A stretch of 6,859 bases of DNA from Methylotenera sp. UBA6020 (GTDB lineage: Bacteria; Pseudomonadota; Gammaproteobacteria; Burkholderiales; Methylophilaceae). Under the pieces are notes generated by a model. It was not told the origin of the DNA. It saw only the letters and a list, made by a program, of their open reading frames with translations, and did not search any database. Location of the stretch: positions 1 through 6,859 of the forward strand of contig DIZU01000106.1 of NCBI GenBank assembly GCA_002429455.1, in the 5' to 3' direction. Shown here piece by piece: positions 1-6,069 of this stretch (position 1 is its first letter; each line of letters opens with the position of its first letter). Both the position numbers and the translations under genes were made by a program.

Positions 1-2
1 TG

Positions 3-1799
3 GTGTTCAAGGCCTCACGCGGCATTGAGGATATCTACGAGCTGACCTACATCCGTAAGGATGGCAGCCGTTTTCCTGCCATCGTATCGGTTACAGCCCT
101 GCGCGACGATCGCGGTGCTATCATCGGCTACCTGTTGATTGGCACGGACAATACCGCTCGCAAGCGGGCAGAAGAGGCGTTGCTGAAAACGGGAGCTTTG
201 CAGACTGCAATTCTCACCAGTGCTAATTTCTCGATTATTGCTACCGATGAAAAAGGCATCATTCAATTATTCAATGTCGGTGCTGAGCGCATGTTGGGCT
301 ATCAGGCCGCTGAAGTTGTCAATAAGATCAACCCGAGCGATATTCATGATCCGCAGGAAGTGATGGCGCGCGCGCAGGCACTGAGTCTCGAACTCGCAAC
401 CACCATTACGCCAGGCTTTGAGGCATTGGCATTCAAAGCTTCGCGTGGCATCGAAGACATCTATGAGTTAACCTACATCTGCAAAGACGGCAGCCGTTTT
501 CCAGCGATCGTGTCGATCACGGCATTGCGCGATAATTATGGCGACGTCATCGGCTATCTGTTGATCGGCACCGACAATTCCGTGCGTAAACAGGTTGAAT
601 TAGAGCTGAACGAGGCCATGACCGCTGCGGAAAAAGCTAACCTTGCAAAATCGGACTTCTTGTCCAGCATGAGCCATGAGCTGCGTACGCCACTCAATGC
701 GATTCTCGGTTTCGCCCAACTCATGGAATCCGGTTCGCCGTTACCAACAACCTCGCAGAAGCGAAGCATTGATCAGATTCTTCAGGCAGGATGGTATCTG
801 CTGGAACTGATCAACGAAATCCTCGATCTGGCGCTGATTGAATCCGGCAAGCTGTCGCTGTCGCTGGAACCGGTATCGCTGGCTGAAATCATGCATGAAT
901 GCCAGGACATGGTAGAGCCACAGGCACGTAAGCGCGGCATCAGCGTGGTGTTTCCTAAGTTCGAAATGCCTTACTATGTCAAAGCTGACCCCACACGGAT
1001 GAAGCAGGTTCTCATTAACCTGCTTTCTAATGCGATCAAATATAATAAGGTAGACGGAACGGTTGTCGTGGACTGCATCGAGAGCACCGAGGAGTGCATT
1101 CGTATTTGTGTCAAAGACAGTGGTGAAGGCTTGGCTACGGACAAATTGACACAGCTTTTTGAACCGTTCAACCGTCTCGGAAAAGAGACCAGCAATGAAG
1201 AAGGCACCGGCATTGGTCTAGTGATGACTAAGCGGTTGGTCGAACTGATGGGGGGCGTTATCGGTGTGGAAAGCACGGTTGGAGAGGGCAGTGTATTCTG
1301 GATTGAAATGAAACTGACGGCTAAGCGACAATTTATTATCAACGGAGATGAGCTCATGGTTGTTGCACAAGTTCACGCCGACACACAGTCCCGCATTTTG
1401 CTTTATGTTGAAGATAATCCGGCTAATTTGATGTTGGTAGAGGATCTTCTTGAACGCCGGCCTGATATCCGCTTGTTGACTGCGATGGATGGCAGTCGCG
1501 GCATTGAAATTGCACGTGCTTCTCAGCCTGATGTCATCCTGATGGACATCAATCTGCCTGGTATTAGCGGTATCAATGCGCTGAAAATTCTGGCTAAAGA
1601 TTCGGCCACCGCACATATTCCGGTGATTGCGCTTAGTGCCAATGCAATGCCTCACGATATTGAGAAAGGTCTGCAGGCAGGATTCTTCCGGTATCTTACT
1701 AAACCGATCAAGGTTAACGAGTTTATGAATACGCTAGATGTAGCGATGGAATTTGCAACTACGAAATCGCTCCATATCAACAAGGAAAAAGACCTATGA
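3..1799 (+). CDS. Hybrid sensor histidine kinase, tandem PAS, 5'-truncated by window
   Basis: The gene is open from the window edge, so the real start lies upstream; residue numbers count from base 3. Visible domains in order: the C-terminal part of a PAS/PAC domain (about 1-54), a complete PAS/PAC (about 68-196), a HisKA dimerisation helix with SMSHELRTPLNA and phospho-acceptor His225, and a HATPase_c domain with N box (N339 LLSN343), G1 box (D372-SGEG) and G2 box (G401-TGIGL). The last domain is a receiver with acidic pair E470/D471, phospho-acceptor Asp515 (LMDINLPG) and Lys567. All catalytic residues are present, so it should autophosphorylate and pass phosphate to its own receiver. The two PAS copies are near-repeats: FKASRGIEDIYELTY occurs at residues 2 and 144. 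No membrane segment is visible, but the N-terminus is missing. The stop overlaps the next gene's start (ATGA), implying co-translation. The signal sensed cannot be read from the sequence. Confidence 0.95.
   Translation: MFKASRGIEDIYELTYIRKDGSRFPAIVSVTALRDDRGAIIGYLLIGTDNTARKRAEEALLKTGALQTAILTSANFSIIATDEKGIIQLFNVGAERMLGYQAAEVVNKINPSDIHDPQEVMARAQALSLELATTITPGFEALAFKASRGIEDIYELTYICKDGSRFPAIVSITALRDNYGDVIGYLLIGTDNSVRKQVELELNEAMTAAEKANLAKSDFLSSMSHELRTPLNAILGFAQLMESGSPLPTTSQKRSIDQILQAGWYLLELINEILDLALIESGKLSLSLEPVSLAEIMHECQDMVEPQARKRGISVVFPKFEMPYYVKADPTRMKQVLINLLSNAIKYNKVDGTVVVDCIESTEECIRICVKDSGEGLATDKLTQLFEPFNRLGKETSNEEGTGIGLVMTKRLVELMGGVIGVESTVGEGSVFWIEMKLTAKRQFIINGDELMVVAQVHADTQSRILLYVEDNPANLMLVEDLLERRPDIRLLTAMDGSRGIEIARASQPDVILMDINLPGISGINALKILAKDSATAHIPVIALSANAMPHDIEKGLQAGFFRYLTKPIKVNEFMNTLDVAMEFATTKSLHINKEKDL
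7..590 (+). repeat. Intragenic PAS repeat, 426-bp period
   Basis: Bases 7-165 and 433-591 encode the same 53-residue PAS/PAC C-terminal segment, exactly 142 codons apart. By hand alignment 45 of 53 residues match, but only about 120 of 159 bases; most differences fall at third codon positions. The copies are therefore old, or kept alike at protein level, rather than a fresh duplication. The first copy is cut by the window edge, so more units may lie upstream. Confidence 0.85.
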
Positions 1800-2620
1800 T
1801 CGTTCGTGCACTAGACATTCTTCATGCCAACATCCTGATCGTAGATGATCAGGAGGTCAATGTACATTTGCTGGAGCAATTACTGAGTGAGGAAGGCTAC
1901 ACCTGGGTAACCTCAACGACGAATCCGCAGGAAGTCTGTGCGCTACATCGTAAAAACCACTATGACCTGATTCTGCTCGACCTGCAGATGCCAGGTATGG
2001 ATGGGTTTCAGGTGATGGAAGCGCTTAAGACAAATGAAGATGACGGCTACCTTCCGGTCATGGTGCTGACTGCCCAGCCTGGTCACAAACTGCAAGCCTT
2101 GCATGCGGGGGCTAAGGATTTTATCAGCAAGCCGTTTGATCTGGTTGAGGTCAAGACGCGCATCCATAATATGTTAGAAATGCGGTTGTCATATAAAAAA
2201 CTTGTCAATTACAACAAGGTGCTGGAGCAGACCGTGCAGGAGCGTACCGCCGAACTGCATGAAAGCGAGGCGCGCTATCGCAGCCTGGTTGAACTGGCCT
2301 CGGATTGGTACTGGGAGCAGGATGAAAGCGGAGTTTTCACCAAGGTTTCTGGCCCGGTTCTAGAAATGCTCGGCATCCGCGTTGATACCCTTACCGGTGA
2401 AATAAGTGATGACGGGATGACTGGCTGGAATACGGCTGAGCGAGAAGCGCTTCATGCCAAGATTGCAGCCCGGCAGCCATTTCTGGATTTCGTTTTCAGC
2501 CGCGTTAATAGCGATGGTTCACATCAGAAATATCAGGTGAGCGGGGAGCCGATGTTTAACCAGTCCAGCCGCTTCATCGGTTATCGCGGTATCGGCCTTG
2601 CGCTTACCGAAAAGAAATAG
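1796..2620 (+). CDS. Response regulator, receiver-coiled coil-PAS, no output domain
   Basis: The 274-residue protein starts with a receiver domain (about 12-126): acidic pair D17/D18, phospho-acceptor Asp62 in LLDLQMPGMDG, Thr92 and Lys112 in SKPFD. A charged helix likely to form a coiled coil follows (about 127-160, with VLEQTVQERTAELHESEARY), then a PAS domain (about 161-268). It ends at once in IGLALTEKK, where PAS proteins usually continue through a DxTERK linker into GGDEF, EAL or kinase domains. There is no DNA-binding or catalytic output. The ATG lies in an ATGA overlap with the kinase stop, with AAGGA at 1782-1786 as ribosome binding site, so it is probably the cognate partner of that kinase. 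It may act by protein contact, as a phosphate sink, or be a truncated diguanylate cyclase-type regulator: bases just past the stop encode a GGDEF-type linker in another frame. Confidence 0.92.
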   Translation: MIVRALDILHANILIVDDQEVNVHLLEQLLSEEGYTWVTSTTNPQEVCALHRKNHYDLILLDLQMPGMDGFQVMEALKTNEDDGYLPVMVLTAQPGHKLQALHAGAKDFISKPFDLVEVKTRIHNMLEMRLSYKKLVNYNKVLEQTVQERTAELHESEARYRSLVELASDWYWEQDESGVFTKVSGPVLEMLGIRVDTLTGEISDDGMTGWNTAEREALHAKIAARQPFLDFVFSRVNSDGSHQKYQVSGEPMFNQSSRFIGYRGIGLALTEKK

Positions 2621-2643
2621 AACGCAGGATTCGATATTTAGTC
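2617..2643 (+). other. Out-of-frame PAS-to-GGDEF linker remnant
   Basis: Read in the frame of the downstream Crp-like gene, these bases give IERRIRYLV. After the TEKK end of the regulator this recreates the familiar TEKK-IERRIRYL linker that joins PAS domains to GGDEF domains. One extra base near the A-rich stretch 2610-2617 would restore it. The same frame stays open through 2644-3357, so the linker leads directly into the Crp-like ORF rather than into a GGDEF domain. I read this as the scar of an indel plus loss of the output domain. A sequencing error is possible but would not explain the missing GGDEF domain. Confidence 0.5.
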
Positions 2644-3357
2644 ATGTCATTACTCCATAGCCCCAAGCAAAACTATCTTCTCGCCGCCTTGTCTGCCGAG
2701 GAGTTCGACCGCCTGAAGCCTCATCTGGAACTGGTTCCGATGCTGCTTGGTGACGCACTCTACGAACCTGGCGGCCAGTTGCAGCATGTTTATTTTCCCA
2801 CGACCGCCATCGTGTCATTACTCTATATCATGGAGTCTGGTTCATCGTCCGAAATCGCGGGGGTGGGCAACGAAGGCGTGCTCGGTATTTCCTTGTTCAT
2901 GGGTGGTGATACCACATCCAGCTCGGCGGTCGTGCAGACCGCAGGCCACGGCTACCGGCTACCGGGGAAGTTGCTGAAGGATGAGTTCAATCGCGCCGGG
3001 CTGATGCAGCGTTTATTGCTGCGCTATACGCAGGCGCTGGTTACGCATATGTCCCAGACCGCGGTCTGCAATCGGCACCATTCGATAGAGCAGCAATTGT
3101 GCCGCTGGCTGTTGTTGACCCTTGATCGATTGCCTTCGAATGAGTTGATCATGACACAGGAGTTGGTCGCCAACGCGCTCGGCGTGCGCCGAGAAGGCGT
3201 TACAGAGGCCGCGGGGAAATTGCAGCGCGCGGGTATTATTCGTTACCGTCGCGGTCACATTTCAGTGCTTGAGCGTTCAGGATTGGAAGCCGGCGCTTGC
3301 GAGTGCTACGCCGTCGTTAGGAAAGAACTCAGCCGCTTGATGACCGATGTGCAGTAA
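2644..3357 (+). CDS. Crp/Fnr-family transcriptional regulator
   Basis: This 237-residue protein has an N-terminal cyclic-nucleotide-binding-like beta-barrel (about 12-115), a dimerisation helix (about 116-145) and a C-terminal winged helix-turn-helix (about 168-210). The recognition region VRREGVTEAAGKL (181-193) keeps the Arg-Glu pair that contacts DNA in Crp (R180/E181 there). Crp's third contact, R185, aligns with a Glu. In the phosphate-binding cassette region (GNEGVLGISLFMGGDTTSSSAVV) the Arg-Ser pair that binds cAMP in Crp is Ser-Ser, so cAMP binding is unlikely. There is no Fnr-type N-terminal Cys cluster. Cysteines occur at 142, 153, 219 and 221. It belongs to a group I recall as common in Betaproteobacteria, with no known ligand. 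It starts 23 bp after the response regulator stop, probably in the same transcript; AGGA at 2626-2629 is a distant and weak ribosome site, so translation may be coupled or inefficient. Confidence 0.93.
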   Translation: MSLLHSPKQNYLLAALSAEEFDRLKPHLELVPMLLGDALYEPGGQLQHVYFPTTAIVSLLYIMESGSSSEIAGVGNEGVLGISLFMGGDTTSSSAVVQTAGHGYRLPGKLLKDEFNRAGLMQRLLLRYTQALVTHMSQTAVCNRHHSIEQQLCRWLLLTLDRLPSNELIMTQELVANALGVRREGVTEAAGKLQRAGIIRYRRGHISVLERSGLEAGACECYAVVRKELSRLMTDVQ

Positions 3358-3410
3358 CGTTAGCGTACTATTGTGACCATCTAACGGGCTTGTCTATAAC
3401 CAACTATAAG
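3358..3410. other. Convergent intergenic gap with weak inverted repeats
   Basis: These 53 bases separate two converging genes. CGTTAG (3358-3363) is repeated inverted as CTAACG (3381-3386), and GCTT-gtc-TATA (3388-3398) can pair with TATAAGC (3405-3411) around a bulge. Neither is GC-rich or followed by a clear T-run, so they are poor intrinsic terminators. No better terminator is visible for either gene. Confidence 0.25.
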
Positions 3411-4385
3411 CTACTGGGCCACCTGCTGACGCAGATACTCCTTACGTTTTATTTCCAGATAATCATTCCGCTCTAGTTCATGTAACTGGAGGGCGTACTG
3501 ATCAGTGCCGTTATACCAATATTGCAAGCGTTTCTCCAATTGGTCCTCGACTGGTGCGTTTAATGCGGCCAGATAAGCATCGATAGCCAGATAATAACGC
3601 ATGGTATTGCGTTCTATCACGCCGCGTACCCCCTGAATATAGCTAGGTTGGCCATTAGGCTGTTTAGCGATGACAGTAAAGCCGACCTTGTTCCTGCCGA
3701 GAGTTGCCAGATAACCTTGCATAGCAAGGCGGCTAGCTAAACCAAAGGCATAGGTATAAGAGAAATGCAGAAAGGTGCGATCATTTTTAAGCGGTGTGGC
3801 TTCAACCCAGATGCGATAGTCGTGGGTGCTCAAGGGTCCGTTCGCGGCATTGAGCGCTAATGCGAAATAATCTGGTGTTGTAATTACCCCGCGATAGGTG
3901 AATTCGGCACGATAGGAGTCTGCCAGCAACTGCTCGTCTTTTTTGCCGAGATTTATGGTGAGAACTGTGCCGGTCTTGGCGCTGGAAGCATTGCAGTATT
4001 TGATATTAACATGCAGGATAAGCACGTCACACCAATGCGTTGGATTGTTGAGCGCCAGATTAACGCTGGCAAACGGATAGTCGATCACAGCATAGATGTC
4101 GCCCTTTAAATCGTGTGAGGATTCCATGGAATTAAGATAGAGCGCACGTTGAAACTGATTGTTATTTAGTGGCCTGATTAACTCAGTGTACTTGGCGAGT
4201 AATAATGTGGCAGAGGGATCCGGCTCGGCTGCCAAAGATTCGGTACAGACACCGCATAAGCTGCAGAATACACAAAGAAAAACGAGTATCCATCGCGGTG
4301 AATGTTTTTCTATTGGTGGGTCGAAACGCAGACGCGCTCCCACTGCCAAAGATGACGCATTGCTAACGCCTTGTTTGGATTGCAT
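3411..4385 (-). CDS. Exported protein of unknown function, possibly START/SRPBCC-like
   Basis: Function is not established. From the chosen ATG (4385) the product has 324 residues: a long polar N-region, a hydrophobic core WILVFLCVFCSLCGVC (about 32-47) and a likely signal peptidase I site after SLA or SLAA. The mature part has GDIYAVIDYPFASV, a Cys pair 12 residues apart (HWC...KYC, 119 and 131) that could form a periplasmic disulfide, and a mixed strand/helix pattern through DYRIWVEATPL and VRGVIERNTMRYYLAIDAYL that resembles lipid-binding START/SRPBCC folds. The fold assignment is a guess from pattern. The start is uncertain: the frame is open back to a GTG at 4466 and an ATG at 4415, but both overlap the upstream gene. 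The chosen ATG follows that gene's stop by 11 bp without a clear Shine-Dalgarno, suggesting translational coupling. The pairing with a phospholipase D-like lipoprotein hints at a lipid role. Confidence 0.8.
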   Translation of the reverse strand: MQSKQGVSNASSLAVGARLRFDPPIEKHSPRWILVFLCVFCSLCGVCTESLAAEPDPSATLLLAKYTELIRPLNNNQFQRALYLNSMESSHDLKGDIYAVIDYPFASVNLALNNPTHWCDVLILHVNIKYCNASSAKTGTVLTINLGKKDEQLLADSYRAEFTYRGVITTPDYFALALNAANGPLSTHDYRIWVEATPLKNDRTFLHFSYTYAFGLASRLAMQGYLATLGRNKVGFTVIAKQPNGQPSYIQGVRGVIERNTMRYYLAIDAYLAALNAPVEDQLEKRLQYWYNGTDQYALQLHELERNDYLEIKRKEYLRQQVAQ

Positions 4386-4396
4386 GTATTGAAGGC

Positions 4397-5806
4397 TCAC
4401 AACCAGCGTGCCCATAAGCGTGCAGCTCGTTCTTTGATACGGGCGGCGATTGAGCGTTTTCTCCACGCTTCGAGTGTAATGAGTTTGGAAGATTCCAGGT
4501 CTTTTTCGAACATGGTTTGCATTTGCCCGCCGAAATCCTGTCCCAACATTACTGCATTTATTTCCTGATTGTTGACGAAACTACGCCAGTCGAGATTGGT
4601 TGAGCCTATGGTGGACCATACACCGTCTATAAGGGCGGTTTTGGCATGTAGCAATGCGTCTTGTCTTTCATAAATCTTGACACCAGCGCTTAGTAGCTCA
4701 TCATAATAAGAGCGTGATGCATAAAACACCAGCATCGAATCGGTTTTGCCGGGTAGCAACAGCCGCACATCTACGCCGCGCTGCACCGCCTCTTTCAGTG
4801 CGGCAAGCAGTTGCGGATCAGGGACAAAATAGGCATTAGTCAGAAAAACCTGGGTTTCTGCGCTATTGATGGCGGAGATCAAGGTGGCATAGATCTGGCT
4901 GTAAGCTTCTTCGGGTGAACTACCAATCGCACGTACTACATCATTGCCTTTACTTTTGGGCATAGGAAAATAATCTTTAGAGGCCAATGGTTCGCCTTTT
5001 TGCTGACTCCAGGTCGCTATGAACAGTTTCTGGAATTCGTTAACCACTGGTCCTGCCAGCCGCAAATGAGTATCACGCCATGGCTGTTTGTCTTTGGTAG
5101 ATTTAGACTTGCCGAATGACCCGCTGCCCAATGACCCACTAGAGTACACGCTGCTGATATTGATACCGCCCACAAAAGCCACCTGACCATCTACGATCAA
5201 TAGCTTGCGGTGATCACGTTGGTTGAATTGCCAGCCTTTACGCGCCATGAGCGGATTAATTGGATTGTATTCCAGAATATTTATACCGCTTTCTTTCATC
5301 GGTTTGAAGAACTCTTTGGGCGTGCTGCTTGAACCCACGCTGTCGTAAATCAGGTTGACCTGCACACCACTGCGTTGTTTGCTGATTAGCAACGCAGCAA
5401 AACGCTGCCCAATCTCATCATTTTCGATGATGTAGGTCTCCATATTGATATTGTTTTTCGCACTCTGAATGGCTGCGAACATGGCGTCATAAGTAGTCGG
5501 GCCGTCTATCAGCAGTTCCACTTTGTTGCCCACCACCAGCGGGCTGCCGACAATCTCCGCTTCCAGTGCCAGATGTTTATCAAAGATATTTGTTTCATCA
5601 CCATTTTTTTTAAGCTTGGCGAGAATCGCCTTGCTCTGCTGAGCGGTCAGCGGGCCATGCGCACCATCGAGCTGCACAGGATGCGATGGCTGCATCGCCA
5701 TGTCTGGCACCATGGTGGGTATGGATGCACAACCTACGAGCAGCGCCAAGCAAAGTGCTGCTGCAAGTTTTGCGATGCTCATATAGCCTATTTTTTTTAT
5801 ATACAT
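4397..5806 (-). CDS. Phospholipase D / cardiolipin synthase-like lipoprotein
   Basis: The 469-residue protein is full length for a two-HKD phospholipase D superfamily enzyme. Motif 1 is HRKLLIVD (H199, K201, D206) followed by FVGGINIS; motif 2 is HAKTALID (H387, K389, D394) followed by TIGSTNLDWRS. Both catalytic sets are intact, which supports phosphatidyl transfer or phosphodiester hydrolysis through a phospho-histidine intermediate. The N-terminus (MYIKKIGYMSIAK, then a hydrophobic stretch) ends in the lipobox LVGC with Cys26 and Ala at +2, which predicts an outer-membrane lipoprotein facing the periplasm. This differs from classical cardiolipin synthase A, which has N-terminal membrane helices. 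A Gly/Ser/Lys-rich loop (about 222-240) follows motif 1. The ATG at 5806 is preferred over a TTG at 5809 because GAGGA lies 8 bases upstream. It is the first gene of a two-gene operon. Substrate is unknown; it could make cardiolipin, remodel lipids or cleave phosphodiesters. Confidence 0.92.
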   Translation of the reverse strand: MYIKKIGYMSIAKLAAALCLALLVGCASIPTMVPDMAMQPSHPVQLDGAHGPLTAQQSKAILAKLKKNGDETNIFDKHLALEAEIVGSPLVVGNKVELLIDGPTTYDAMFAAIQSAKNNINMETYIIENDEIGQRFAALLISKQRSGVQVNLIYDSVGSSSTPKEFFKPMKESGINILEYNPINPLMARKGWQFNQRDHRKLLIVDGQVAFVGGINISSVYSSGSLGSGSFGKSKSTKDKQPWRDTHLRLAGPVVNEFQKLFIATWSQQKGEPLASKDYFPMPKSKGNDVVRAIGSSPEEAYSQIYATLISAINSAETQVFLTNAYFVPDPQLLAALKEAVQRGVDVRLLLPGKTDSMLVFYASRSYYDELLSAGVKIYERQDALLHAKTALIDGVWSTIGSTNLDWRSFVNNQEINAVMLGQDFGGQMQTMFEKDLESSKLITLEAWRKRSIAARIKERAARLWARWL

Positions 5807-5814
5807 CAATATTA

Positions 5815-5819
5815 TCCTC
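5815..5819 (-). promoter_or_regulatory. Shine-Dalgarno of the phospholipase D-like gene
   Basis: The minus strand reads GAGGA here, 8 bases before the ATG at 5806. This fixes the start of the lipoprotein; the internal ATG at 5782 has only a weak AGG. Confidence 0.7.
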
Positions 5820-5841
5820 AGCTAGGCGATTAATTTACTGC

Positions 5842-5847
5842 ATTATC
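5842..5847 (-). promoter_or_regulatory. Candidate -10 element for the phospholipase operon
   Basis: The minus strand reads GATAAT, one mismatch to TATAAT. Transcription from it would start near 5835 and leave a leader of about 29 bases holding the GAGGA site. No good -35 hexamer lies 17 bases upstream; the degenerate palindrome copy at 5859-5874 covers that position. Assigned by eye only. Confidence 0.3.
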
Positions 5848-5858
5848 TTTTTTCTATC

Positions 5859-5874
5859 TGTTCGTTAGCGCACG
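5859..5874. promoter_or_regulatory. Degenerate second copy of the palindromic operator
   Basis: TGTTCGTTAGCGCACG matches the perfect palindrome at 5970-5985 in 12 of 16 positions, with a complete TGTTCG half-site and a weaker second half. It sits 53 bases upstream of the phospholipase D-like start, next to the candidate -10 at 5842-5847. A one-half match can arise by chance, so this is tentative. Confidence 0.35.
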
Positions 5875-5969
5875 TACAGTGTTATATATAGGAAAACTGA
5901 ACTTAGCTTAATCAGTGAGCCTCTTAAGGATATGTCTGCGTGTTTTTCTTAAGTGATGTTGATGTGTTA

Positions 5970-5985
5970 TGTTCGATATCGAACA
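5970..5985. promoter_or_regulatory. Perfect 16-bp palindrome, candidate Crp-family operator
   Basis: TGTTCGATATCGAACA is identical to its reverse complement over all 16 bases. Its geometry, TGTTC-N6-GAACA, has the length and half-site spacing of the Crp site TGTGA-N6-TCACA, with changed inner half-site bases. It lies 84 bases upstream of the ATG of the secreted-protein gene and just before its candidate -10 region, over the -35 position. A Crp/Fnr-type factor is encoded about 2.6 kb away in this window. Binding by that protein is inference. Confidence 0.6.
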
Positions 5986-5997
5986 GAGCGTAGCGGG

Positions 5998-6006
5998 TAT
6001 TATGAT
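5998..6006 (+). promoter_or_regulatory. Candidate -10 region for the secreted-protein gene
   Basis: TATTATGAT contains two overlapping -10-like hexamers, TATTAT (5998-6003) and TATGAT (6001-6006), 12 and 15 bases after the palindrome. The -35 region for either overlaps the palindrome and does not match TTGACA, so the promoter probably depends on a regulator or is blocked by one. The leader would be about 57-60 bases. Assigned by eye only. Confidence 0.3.
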
Positions 6007-6059
6007 AGAGTTAAAGTTGCAGCGCTCTGCTAACAACTCATGACTTAGATTATTCGTGT

Positions 6060-6064
6060 GGAGG
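6060..6064 (+). promoter_or_regulatory. Shine-Dalgarno of the secreted-protein gene
   Basis: GGAGG, an almost ideal ribosome binding site, lies 5 bases before the ATG at 6070. It sets the start and suggests strong translation. Confidence 0.75.
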
Positions 6065-6069
6065 TTGAA

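Noticed and set aside
974..1655. Long minus-strand open frames (974-1357 and 1218-1655) inside the histidine kinase
   Set aside because: They lie opposite a gene with all kinase and receiver motifs intact, show no recognisable domain, and read as antisense shadows.
3358..3411. Bidirectional intrinsic terminator between the converging genes
   Set aside because: The inverted repeats are weak and lack a T-run on either strand, so I list the gap without calling a terminator.
4386..4466. Upstream GTG (4466) or ATG (4415) start for the exported protein
   Set aside because: Both would overlap the phospholipase gene and place a long charged stretch before the signal peptide without a better ribosome site. 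Not fully excluded.
5922..5953. Direct repeat TCTTAAG at 5922-5928 and 5947-5953
   Set aside because: Seven AT-rich bases repeated once in an intergenic region is expected by chance, and no promoter relation is evident.
6016..6037. Small hairpin GCAG-CGCT-CTGC in the leader of the secreted-protein gene, and the 7-base inverted repeat CAGAGCG/CGCTCTG (5984-5990, 6023-6029)
   Set aside because: The stems are short, bulged or have a large loop, and match no riboswitch or leader I know; chance is a sufficient explanation.
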